A stretch of DNA of 64,000 bases from Polynucleobacter bastaniensis (GTDB lineage Bacteria > Pseudomonadota > Gammaproteobacteria > Burkholderiales > Burkholderiaceae): positions 186,001 through 250,000 of the forward strand of contig NZ_JACVOU010000004.1 of the NCBI RefSeq assembly GCF_018882205.1, given 5' to 3'. A program made the translations under genes and the position numbers. The notes beneath the pieces are model-generated. The model did no database searches. It had not been told where the DNA came from and saw only the letters and a program-made list of their open reading frames with translations. Positions 55,179 through 64,000 of this stretch are shown in pieces; position 1 is the stretch's first letter; every line of letters starts with the position of its first letter.

Positions 55179-55247
55179 GGCATTCTCGAGCATTAATCGC
55201 GAGGATGCCCAATAAATAGGCATCCCGTATTGCGCCAAAATCCGGCG
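55179..55247 (+). promoter_or_regulatory. Structured leader with mutually exclusive hairpins before frc paralogue 2
   Basis: GGATGCC at 55203-55209 can pair either with the upstream segment at 55179-55188 (10-bp stem with one G-T pair) or with GGCATCC at 55219-55225 (7-bp stem). A third hairpin (GCGCC/GGCGC, 55232-55247) follows. The repeat AAATAGGCAT occurs at 55174 and 55214. Confidence 0.4.
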
Positions 55248-55297
55248 CTGGTAAAATCAGATTAATTCAAAATTTTATTCTTATTGGGGCTTTAATC

Positions 55298-56545
55298 ATG
55301 GCAAAAGCATTAGAAGGAGTCAAGGTTCTTGACTTTACGCACGTTCAATCCGGACCTACTTGTACTCAGCTGCTTGCTTGGTTTGGTGCTGATGTAATTA
55401 AAGTGGAAAAATCTGGAGAGGGTGATGCTACCCGTGGTCAGTTACGTGACATTCCTGATGCAGATAGCTTGTATTTCACAATGTTGAACCATAACAAGCG
55501 TTCAATCACTGTGAATACTAAAACTCCTAAAGGTAAAGAAATTCTTGAGCGCCTGATTAAAGAGTGCGATGTGCTAGTGGAGAACTTTGCTCCTGGCGCA
55601 TTAGATCGTATGGGTTTTTCTTGGGAGCGTATTCAGGAACTCAATCCAATGATGATCATGGCTTCAGTAAAAGGCTTTGGCCCCGGTCCTTACGAGGACT
55701 GTAAGGTATATGAGAACGTAGCACAGTGCGCTGGTGGTTCAGCATCTACTACAGGCTTCGATGACGGCCCTCCAATGGTGACTGGTGCGCAGATTGGCGA
55801 TAGTGGTACTGGATTACATTTGGCTCTTGGTATCGTTACAGCTTTATATCAGCGTACACACTCTGGCCGCGGTCAAAAAGTATTAGCAGCGATGCAAGAT
55901 GCTGTATTGAATTTATGCCGCGTGAAGTTGCGTGATCAACAGCGCTTAGAGCGTAATGGCTTGATGCAAGAGTATCCACAGTTTCCAAATGGAGAATTTG
56001 GTGACGCTGTGCCCCGCGCTGGCAATGCTTCTGGTGGTGGTCAGCCAGGCTGGATTGTGAAATGCAAAGGTTGGGAAACAGATCCAAACTCTTATATGTA
56101 TGTCATCGTGCAAGCGCCAGTTTGGGAGGCGGTCTGCAAAGTGATCGGTCGCGAAGACTGGATTACGGATGTACGTTTTGCATCACCAATGGCTCGCTTG
56201 CCACACTTAATGGAAATCTTTGGTGAAATTGAAAAATGGACAATGACTAAGACGAAGTTCGAAGTCATGGATATTCTGAATAAATACGATATTCCTTGTG
56301 GTCCTATTTTGTCGATGAAAGAAATCGCAGAAGAGCCAGCATTGCGTGCGACTGGAACTGTAGTTGAAGTAGATCATCCAATTCGAGGCAAGTACCTCAC
56401 TGTAGGTAATCCAATTAAGATGTCTGATAGCCCAACTGATGTGACACGTTCACCATTATTAGGTGAGCATACCGATGAAATTCTGAGTGAACTGGGTTAC
56501 TCAACCGATGAGCTGATTGCTCTGCGCCACGATAAGGTGATCTAA
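55298..56545 (+). CDS. Second formyl-CoA:oxalate CoA-transferase paralogue (class III CoA-transferase)
   Basis: 415 residues, clearly paralogous to the preceding frc along its whole length. The catalytic aspartate is kept (Asp168 in [10 protein letters not shown]), but the glycine loop begins with Ser in place of Gly (ASGGGQ), and the segment [11 protein letters not shown] of the first copy is one residue shorter here. It may be a second Frc, or a transferase with another donor such as acetyl-CoA, as E. coli YfdE is next to YfdW. It is separated from frc by a terminator and its own leader, and coupled to the next gene (1-bp gap). Confidence 0.88.
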   Translation: MAKALEGVKVLDFTHVQSGPTCTQLLAWFGADVIKVEKSGEGDATRGQLRDIPDADSLYFTMLNHNKRSITVNTKTPKGKEILERLIKECDVLVENFAPGALDRMGFSWERIQELNPMMIMASVKGFGPGPYEDCKVYENVAQCAGGSASTTGFDDGPPMVTGAQIGDSGTGLHLALGIVTALYQRTHSGRGQKVLAAMQDAVLNLCRVKLRDQQRLERNGLMQEYPQFPNGEFGDAVPRAGNASGGGQPGWIVKCKGWETDPNSYMYVIVQAPVWEAVCKVIGREDWITDVRFASPMARLPHLMEIFGEIEKWTMTKTKFEVMDILNKYDIPCGPILSMKEIAEEPALRATGTVVEVDHPIRGKYLTVGNPIKMSDSPTDVTRSPLLGEHTDEILSELGYSTDELIALRHDKVI

Positions 56546-56546
56546 G

Positions 56547-57479
56547 ATGCGGATTGCGCTGATTGGTAGTGCTGATTTTGGTAAGGCGGCCTTAGAGGCC
56601 TTTTTAGATCGTGGCGATGAGGTCGTTGCCGTATTTTGTCCGCCGGATAATCCTAAATCAACTAAGCCTGAGGTTTTGAAAGAGGCCGCTATTGCAAAGG
56701 GTTTAGCGCCTTTGCAATTTGCTTCTCTCAAGGGTCCTGAAGCAGCGCAAGCAATGATTGATAGCAAGGCTGATATCTGCGTCATGGCTTATGTATTGCA
56801 GTTCGTGCCACAAGAGCTTTGCAAGATTCCTAAGCACGGCACGATTCAATATCACCCATCACTACTGCCGAAATATCGGGGCCCCAGCGCCATTAACTGG
56901 GCGATCGCATTAGGTGAGGAGAAGACGGGCTTAACTATTTTCCGTCCATCCGATGGTTTGGACGAAGGCGAAGTGGTCCTGCAAAAAGAAGTGGTAATTG
57001 CTCCTGACGACACTTTAGGAAAAGTTTACTTTGATAAACTATTTCCATTAGGTGTTCAGACCTTGCTTGAGGCTGCTGATCTCGTAGTTGCCAACAAACA
57101 TCAAGAAGTTGTTCAAGATGAATCAAAGGCGAACTACGAGGGCTGGTTCGGTGTGGATGCTGCTCAAATTCATTGGGCTACCCATATTAATCAGATCCAT
57201 AACTTAATTCGTGCGGCTAATCCAGCGCCCGGCGCTTGGACTAAATTTGGTGAGCAAAAAGTCCAGATCTACGATTGCCATAAACATGTAGTAGCTACCT
57301 TTGGCGCCGTTAAAGGCAAGCCTGGTGAAATCACTCAAATTACTTTGGACTCATTCTTCGTGTCTTGTCATGGCGGGCAAATCGAAGTCCTCAAGGCAAA
57401 AGGTTCTGGCGGTAAAGTAGCTGGAGCTGAATTGGTTAAAGAGTTGAACTTGGAGGTGGGCCAGTTCTTCACACTATAA
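56547..57479 (+). CDS. Formyltransferase-family protein like the hydrolase domain of 10-formyl-THF dehydrogenase
   Basis: 310 residues with a formyltransferase N-domain and a C-terminal Fmt-like OB domain. The active-site block is IQYHPSLLPKYRG with His103 and, 36 residues on, Asp139 in DGLDEGE. That spacing and the surrounding SAINWAI and QKEVVIAPDD blocks match the N-terminal folate domain of ALDH1L1 better than Fmt; the Asn two residues before His in Fmt is Gln101 here. It starts 1 bp after the second frc. It may release formate from 10-formyl-THF, or move formyl between CoA and folate. The second idea is speculation. Confidence 0.8.
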   Translation: MRIALIGSADFGKAALEAFLDRGDEVVAVFCPPDNPKSTKPEVLKEAAIAKGLAPLQFASLKGPEAAQAMIDSKADICVMAYVLQFVPQELCKIPKHGTIQYHPSLLPKYRGPSAINWAIALGEEKTGLTIFRPSDGLDEGEVVLQKEVVIAPDDTLGKVYFDKLFPLGVQTLLEAADLVVANKHQEVVQDESKANYEGWFGVDAAQIHWATHINQIHNLIRAANPAPGAWTKFGEQKVQIYDCHKHVVATFGAVKGKPGEITQITLDSFFVSCHGGQIEVLKAKGSGGKVAGAELVKELNLEVGQFFTL

Positions 57480-57506
57480 TCGCGTTGCAAATCTCATCTT
57501 TAGAAA

Positions 57507-59228
<1,722 letters not shown>

Positions 59229-59236
<8 letters not shown>

Positions 59237-59417
59237 TCGAATACACGTAAGCGCGTTGCTTTAATTTGGCTGCCTGAGCGCGACGTTGATCTTCGATAGT
59301 CAAAGGCTCCTTATCCCAAAGGAGTGCGCGACCAGCTTGCTGGCCAGCTTCGAGGTCTGGTTTCTCGGACTTAAGTTCATTTAAGAACTGGGTGAATTCG
59401 GATGTATATCTAGCCAT
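59229..59417 (-). CDS. DUF3460-family small protein
   Basis: A 62-residue protein (MARYTSEFTQFLNELK...) matching the small DUF3460 family found before scpA in Burkholderiales. Charged, helical, and without a known role. The ATG at 59417 is chosen because AGGA lies six bases upstream; ATGs at 59420 and 59438 are alternatives. Confidence 0.8.
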
Positions 59418-59567
59418 CATATTTCCTAAAATTCTCAATTAATTCAGTAACTTGCAAAAATTATTGCTTAGCAATCATCTACTTAGCCCATCATTATTAA
59501 CGATTTTTCCTACAAACCTGCCGACTTTTTGGCTAATTCCTAGAAATTCGCTCTTTTGACCCTATTT

Positions 59568-61238
59568 TTAGAGGTTTGCAGCTAATAAAGCCTCGATTTG
59601 AGGCGCCTCAACTCGCGTCATGAGGTGGTGATAGGGTTTGATCGGATTTTGGCTGGAGAGCGGTGTTTTAACGTCATTCCAAGTCATAGCCGGCACAGAG
59701 AGGAAGTCCTCAACTCCAGCTGTGACTGCTGGCAGTACAGGCTTGAGATACAGACTCAATAAACGGAATGCCTCCAAGGTGACGCTGCAGACTCGTTGTA
59801 AATCAGATTCACGTTCTGGATCCTTGGCGATTTCCCAAGGTTTATTTTCATCAACAAAGGCATTGACCTTGTCAGCTAGTTCCATGATGGTGCGCAATGC
59901 CTTGGCATATTCACGAGCCTCATATAGTTCAGCAATTTTTTCGCTAGCAGATGCAATGTCAGTCAGCAGTGGATTGTTCATTGCCGCATCAGAAACTACT
60001 CCACCAAAACGCTTCACTAAAAAACCAGCACTACGACTGGCGATGTTGATGTACTTACCCAGTAGATCGCTATTCACGCGTGCAACAAAGTCTTGGAGAT
60101 TTAAATCCAAATCTTCCATGCTGTCATTGAGCTTGGTTGCAAAGTAATAGCGGAACCATTCAGGATTAAATCCAGATTCGATTACGCTGTGTGCGGAAAT
60201 TAAAGTGCCACGTGACTTACTCATCTTCTCGCCATCGACCGTGAGAAAGCCATGAGCAAAGACGTTGGTTGGCGTGCGGTAACCTGCAAAGTGCAGAGTT
60301 GCTGGCCAAAAGAGTGTGTGGAAATACAGAATGTCTTTACCAATAAAATGGTACTGCTCGGTAGTGGTATCTGGCCTGACCCATTCTTCAAAGTTCATGC
60401 CTTTAGCTTGGCAGTAATTGAGGAAGCTGGCGTAATAGCCAATCGGCGCATCAAGCCATACATAAAAATATTTGCCTGGTGCATCCGGAATCTCAAAGCC
60501 AAAGTAGGGAGCATCACGTGAGATATCCCAGTCACCTAACTTACTGTCTCCAGGTTGTCCAACCCATTCCTTCATTTTGTTGCGAGCTTCGGGTTGCAGC
60601 GGGGTTCTTACCTGAGTCCATTCACGTAAAAAGGTTTCGCAGCGGGGATCGGATAACTTAAAGAAGTAATGATCAGAAACTTTTTTAATAGGTGTTGCAC
60701 CACTGACAACTGAGAATGGATTTTTTAAATCGGTTGGGGAGTAGGTTGCCCCACACTTTTCGCAAGAGTCGCCGTACTGATCTTTGGCGCCACACTTAGG
60801 ACACTCGCCTTTGATAAAGCGATCTGGCAAGAACATTTCTTTAACGGGATCGTATGCTTGCTCAATCGAGCGCATTTCAATTAAGCCGACATCACGTAAC
60901 TTGAGATAGATGCTTTGAGACAGCTTTTCATTCTCAGGGCTATCGGTGGTGTAGTAGTTATCAAACGAGATTAAGAAATCATCAAAGTCGCGTTTGTGCT
61001 CTTTCCAAACATTTGCAATGAGTTCTTTCGGGGTGATGCCCTCTTTTTCGGCGCGCAACATAATCGGAGTGCCGTGAGTGTCATCAGCGCCAACATAGTG
61101 CACTTCGTGACCACGCATCCTCTGGAAGCGAACCCAAATATCTGTCTGGACATACTCCACCAGATGACCAATATGAATCTGGCCATTGGCGTAAGGTAAG
61201 GCGGAGGTAACTAGCAGTCGACGTTTGGGGCTACTCAT
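59568..61238 (-). CDS. metG: Methionyl-tRNA synthetase
   Basis: A class I synthetase of 556 residues. HIGH is in [11 protein letters not shown], the zinc knuckle is [18 protein letters not shown] near 145, and KMSKS is in [10 protein letters not shown] near 335, followed by the helical anticodon-binding domain. The protein ends there; the C-terminal EMAP-like tRNA-binding/dimer domain of the longer MetG form is absent. It is divergent from fdhD. Confidence 0.95.
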   Translation of the reverse strand: MSSPKRRLLVTSALPYANGQIHIGHLVEYVQTDIWVRFQRMRGHEVHYVGADDTHGTPIMLRAEKEGITPKELIANVWKEHKRDFDDFLISFDNYYTTDSPENEKLSQSIYLKLRDVGLIEMRSIEQAYDPVKEMFLPDRFIKGECPKCGAKDQYGDSCEKCGATYSPTDLKNPFSVVSGATPIKKVSDHYFFKLSDPRCETFLREWTQVRTPLQPEARNKMKEWVGQPGDSKLGDWDISRDAPYFGFEIPDAPGKYFYVWLDAPIGYYASFLNYCQAKGMNFEEWVRPDTTTEQYHFIGKDILYFHTLFWPATLHFAGYRTPTNVFAHGFLTVDGEKMSKSRGTLISAHSVIESGFNPEWFRYYFATKLNDSMEDLDLNLQDFVARVNSDLLGKYINIASRSAGFLVKRFGGVVSDAAMNNPLLTDIASASEKIAELYEAREYAKALRTIMELADKVNAFVDENKPWEIAKDPERESDLQRVCSVTLEAFRLLSLYLKPVLPAVTAGVEDFLSVPAMTWNDVKTPLSSQNPIKPYHHLMTRVEAPQIEALLAANL

Positions 61239-61366
61239 GCGTACTTAAATAGAAAAAATTTAACAAATGGGAATACCAGATTATGGGGCTTGGAGCCCTG
61301 TTTCAGCACCAATTTTAGTCTGCGGTTAAAGTTAGTACCGATTTGAACCTATTCAAGAGGCGTTTT

Positions 61367-62215
61367 ATGGCTTTGCCCCACAACATTCAGATGTCTCACG
61401 CTTCCGTGCCCATGGTGCACGAGGTGCAGGTCATGGATGAGGCAGGGCGCATCAAGACCACCCACATCCCTGGGGAGCGACCTTTAACCATTTATTTAGA
61501 TAAGCGCGAAGTGGTCACTCTGATGACCTTAGGGAGCGCCCCTGAGGCCTTAGTTTTGGGCTATTTGCGTAATCAACGTCTAGTGGAGTCGCCAGACGAT
61601 ATAGCAAGTATTCAGGTGGATTGGGAAACCGATTCAGCGGCAGTTAAGACTCATCGCAGCACGGTCGACATCGATGCTCTCACCAGTAAGCGCGTTGTAA
61701 CAACAGGCTGTGGCCAAGGCACCATGTTTGGTGGCTTGATTGAGGAGATGGCAGAGATTAGATTGCCGGATGGCCCTCAATTAACCCAAGAGGCCATCGT
61801 TGATCTGATTGATAGCATTCGAGTTCATGACACCATCTATAAAAAATCTGGCTCAGTTCATGCTTGTGCTGTATTTGAACGGGACGGTAACAACAATGTC
61901 AGCCTTCTCCATTTTATTGAGGATGTTGGGCGTCACAATGCCGTTGACTCAATCTCTGGGCTGATGTGGCTGGCGGACAAGCCAGGCAAAGACCTGATCT
62001 TCTTTACTACTGGACGCCTCACCTCCGAGATGGTCATTAAAGGCGCTCAAATGGGCATCCCCTTCCTCATGACTCGCTCTGGCATGACCTTAATGGGGCT
62101 GGAGCTTGCCCGCAAGACCAATCTCACCTTGCTATCCCGTTGTTCTGGGAAGCATTTTGAGATCTTTAATGCCCCAGAGAGGGTAATTTTTACCTCTCCA
62201 CCTGCCGCCTCTTAA
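61367..62215 (+). CDS. fdhD: Formate dehydrogenase accessory sulfurtransferase FdhD-like
   Basis: 282 residues of the FdhD family, which delivers sulfur from IscS to the molybdenum cofactor of formate dehydrogenase. Family blocks are seen: ERPLTIYLD, GSAPEALVLGYLRNQRL, SVHACAVFERDG and DVGRHNAVDSISG. The sulfur-carrier loop has a single cysteine, Cys115 in TTGCGQGT, where E. coli FdhD has CxxC. The ATG at 61367 (AGAGG seven bases upstream) is preferred over an in-frame TTG at 61343. The formate dehydrogenase is not in the window. Confidence 0.88.
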   Translation: MALPHNIQMSHASVPMVHEVQVMDEAGRIKTTHIPGERPLTIYLDKREVVTLMTLGSAPEALVLGYLRNQRLVESPDDIASIQVDWETDSAAVKTHRSTVDIDALTSKRVVTTGCGQGTMFGGLIEEMAEIRLPDGPQLTQEAIVDLIDSIRVHDTIYKKSGSVHACAVFERDGNNNVSLLHFIEDVGRHNAVDSISGLMWLADKPGKDLIFFTTGRLTSEMVIKGAQMGIPFLMTRSGMTLMGLELARKTNLTLLSRCSGKHFEIFNAPERVIFTSPPAAS

Positions 62216-62256
62216 ATTCGTGGGCAACTAGCCCGTGATGGTTTTACAATTCGGCC

Positions 62257-62823
62257 ATGACTATTAAATCTGACCACTGGATCCGCCGCATGGGCGAGCA
62301 AGGCATGATCAGCCCATTTGAGCCTGAGCAGGTTCGCCATGATGATGCTGGGCAAAAAATTGTGAGCTATGGCACTTCAAGCTATGGCTATGACATCCGT
62401 TGTGCTGATGAGTTCAAGATTTTTACGAACATCAACAGCACTATCGTTGATCCCAAGAATTTCGATGAACAATCGTTTGTCGATTTTAAGGGTCCGGTTT
62501 GTATTATTCCTCCAAACTCATTTGCCTTGGCAAGAACGGTTGAGTACTTCAAGATCCCACGCAGTGTCTTAACAGTGTGCGTTGGAAAGAGTACATATGC
62601 GCGTTGTGGAATTATTGTGAACGTCACTCCATTCGAGCCTGAGTGGGAAGGTTACGTCACACTCGAGTTTTCCAATACAACCCCATTACCTGCAAAGATT
62701 TATGCCGGCGAAGGATGTGCACAAGTTCTGTTCTTTGAAAGTGATGAAGTCTGTGGCACATCGTACAAAGACCGTGGTGGCAAGTATCAAGGCCAAGTCG
62801 GCGTTACTCTGCCGAAGACTTAA
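62257..62823 (+). CDS. dcd: dCTP deaminase
   Basis: Deaminates dCTP to dUTP for thymidylate synthesis. 188 residues, normal length: [13 protein letters not shown] near residue 36, the catalytic Glu block [20 protein letters not shown] near 126, and [14 protein letters not shown] at the end. It is followed after 48 bp by the decarboxylase gene. Confidence 0.95.
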   Translation: MTIKSDHWIRRMGEQGMISPFEPEQVRHDDAGQKIVSYGTSSYGYDIRCADEFKIFTNINSTIVDPKNFDEQSFVDFKGPVCIIPPNSFALARTVEYFKIPRSVLTVCVGKSTYARCGIIVNVTPFEPEWEGYVTLEFSNTTPLPAKIYAGEGCAQVLFFESDEVCGTSYKDRGGKYQGQVGVTLPKT

Positions 62824-62842
62824 TCTACTTAATCTGCTTAAT

Positions 62843-62860
62843 CGCCATATTGGCGACTTT
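62843..62860 (+). terminator. Short terminator-like hairpin after dcd
   Basis: CGCCA and TGGCG around TAT are followed by ACTTT. Short stem and weak T-run. Confidence 0.3.
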
Positions 62861-62871
62861 AAAGGGTACAC

Positions 62872-64000
62872 ATGAAATTTCGTTTTCCAATCATCATTAT
62901 TGATGAGGACTTTCGCTCTGAAAACATCTCAGGTTCGGGCATTCGCGACCTAGCGGAGGCGATTGAAAACGAGGGCATGGAAGTGATTGGCTTAACTAGC
63001 TACGGTGACCTTACATCCTTTGCCCAACAAGCCTCCCGCGCTTCTAGTTTTATTGTCTCGATCGATGATGAGGAGTTTGTTTCCGACTCTGAAGATCATG
63101 ACTTACCTGCATTAAATAATTTGCGTGCTTTTATTACTGAAGTTCGTAAGCGCAACGAAGATATCCCTATCTTCTTGTATGGCGAGACCCGAACATCACG
63201 CCATATGCCGAACGACATCTTGCGCGAGCTGCATGGCTTTATTCATATGAATGAAGATACGCCAGAGTTTGTAGCGCGCCACATCATTCGTGAGGCCAAA
63301 GTCTATCTGGATTCATTGGCGCCCCCATTCTTCCGCGCGCTTACCAATTACGCCTCTGAAGGTTCTTACTCTTGGCATTGCCCTGGGCACTCTGGTGGCG
63401 TAGCTTTCTTGAAGAGTCCGGTGGGGCGTATGTTCCATCAATTCTTTGGTGAGAACATGCTGCGTGCTGACGTCTGTAACGCAGTCGAAGAATTAGGTCA
63501 GCTGCTAGATCACACTGGACCTGTATTGCAAAGCGAGCGTAATGCTGCGCGTATCTTTAACGCGGACCATTTGTTCTTTGTGACAAACGGTACATCGACA
63601 TCCAATAAGATTGTTTGGCACTCTACCGTTGCCCCTGGTGATGTAGTGCTGGTAGACCGCAACTGCCACAAGTCGGTAATTCATTCGATCACGATGATGG
63701 GCGCGATTCCGATCTTCTTAATGCCAACGCGTAACCACCTCGGCATTATTGGCCCGATTCCTAAAGAAGAGTTTGAGTGGAAAAACATCAAGAAGAAAAT
63801 TGATGCCAACCCCTTCATTAAAGATAAAAACGTGGTGCCACGAGTCATGACGCTCACGCAAAGTACTTATGACGGGATTATTTATAACGTCGAGATGATT
63901 AAAGACATGCTCGATGGCAAAGTCGATTCATTGCATTTCGATGAAGCTTGGTTGCCACATGCTGCATTCCATCCTTTCTACAAAGATATGCATGCTATTG
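62872..64000 (+). CDS. Orn/Lys/Arg decarboxylase (partial, runs off right edge)
   Basis: A PLP fold-type I amino-acid decarboxylase of the long biodegradative class, about 376 of an expected 750 residues visible. The N-terminal response-regulator-like wing domain (MKFRFPIIIIDEDF, FIVSIDDEEF) is followed by the PLP core: SWHCPGHSGGVAF, FVTNGTSTSNKIV, RNCHKSVIHS, and HFDEAWLPHAAFHPFY, just before the PLP lysine beyond the edge. Arginine or lysine is the likely substrate; sequence does not decide. The product would be a polyamine precursor or serve acid resistance. Confidence 0.9.
   Translation, partial: MKFRFPIIIIDEDFRSENISGSGIRDLAEAIENEGMEVIGLTSYGDLTSFAQQASRASSFIVSIDDEEFVSDSEDHDLPALNNLRAFITEVRKRNEDIPIFLYGETRTSRHMPNDILRELHGFIHMNEDTPEFVARHIIREAKVYLDSLAPPFFRALTNYASEGSYSWHCPGHSGGVAFLKSPVGRMFHQFFGENMLRADVCNAVEELGQLLDHTGPVLQSERNAARIFNADHLFFVTNGTSTSNKIVWHSTVAPGDVVLVDRNCHKSVIHSITMMGAIPIFLMPTRNHLGIIGPIPKEEFEWKNIKKKIDANPFIKDKNVVPRVMTLTQSTYDGIIYNVEMIKDMLDGKVDSLHFDEAWLPHAAFHPFYKDMHAI

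Overview
The window reads as a compact, moderately low-GC betaproteobacterial chromosome of the Burkholderiaceae, most like Polynucleobacter. This rests on gene content seen in the sequence: the DUF3460-scpA-panC cluster, the fused YdiJ-type oxidase, the zapA-6S RNA pair, the LPS export genes, very short intergenic gaps and many 4-base start/stop overlaps. The genus is inference, because no database search was possible. No insertion sequence, CRISPR array, rRNA or plasmid function is visible.

Layout. 1-4822: a minus-strand ergothioneine- or selenoneine-type set (egtB/senA-like, selD, partial egtD), preceded by an osmoprotectant-type ABC protein that fuses binding protein and permease, then a lone PAS protein. 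4873-9006: a small island integrated in the 3' half of a tRNA-Lys gene and bounded by a 37-bp direct repeat. It carries a VbhA/Fic antitoxin-toxin pair, a tautomerase and MarR regulator that share an operator-like sequence, a 45-residue basic protein and an unrecognised protein with a PD-(D/E)XK-like C-terminus. There is no integrase. 9132-13291: amiC, tsaE, queG, azlCD. 13311-18968: a glycolate/2-hydroxyacid-type oxidase and its GntR regulator, divergent from a serine-glyoxylate aminotransferase and a GlcG-like protein. 18975-27720: rhlE, gluQ, dnaE and three LPS glycosyltransferases. 27731-39741: msbA, then a long housekeeping run on the minus strand (yebC-purD-hemF-nadD-rsfS-rlmH-maf-rng), tRNA-Leu(CAA), a CysB-type regulator and lptFG. 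39860-42746: pepA-holC-lgt. 42845-46827: malonate utilisation (malonyl-CoA decarboxylase, Bug-type binding protein, malonyl-CoA ligase). 46846-51181: a TauE-type exporter, 6S RNA, zapA, and a BtuB-like receptor behind a cobalamin riboswitch. 51182-57479: oxalate catabolism, with an Fnr-like regulator lacking cysteines, oxc, two frc paralogues and a formyl-tetrahydrofolate-hydrolase-like protein. 57507-64000: panC, scpA, metG, fdhD, dcd and a basic amino-acid decarboxylase cut by the window edge.

How it fits together. Several parts concern C2/C1 acids: glycolate and glyoxylate (oxidase, aminotransferase, GlcG), oxalate to formyl-CoA (frc/oxc), a possible folate-linked exit for the formyl group, and FdhD for a formate dehydrogenase not in the window. 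B12 uptake may serve QueG, which is cobalamin-dependent. The parts most worth a second look are the egtB-selD-egtD set (possible selenoneine), the tRNA-Lys island with its nuclease-like protein, the Fnr-type box in front of oxc, and the formyl-THF-hydrolase-like gene in the oxalate operon.
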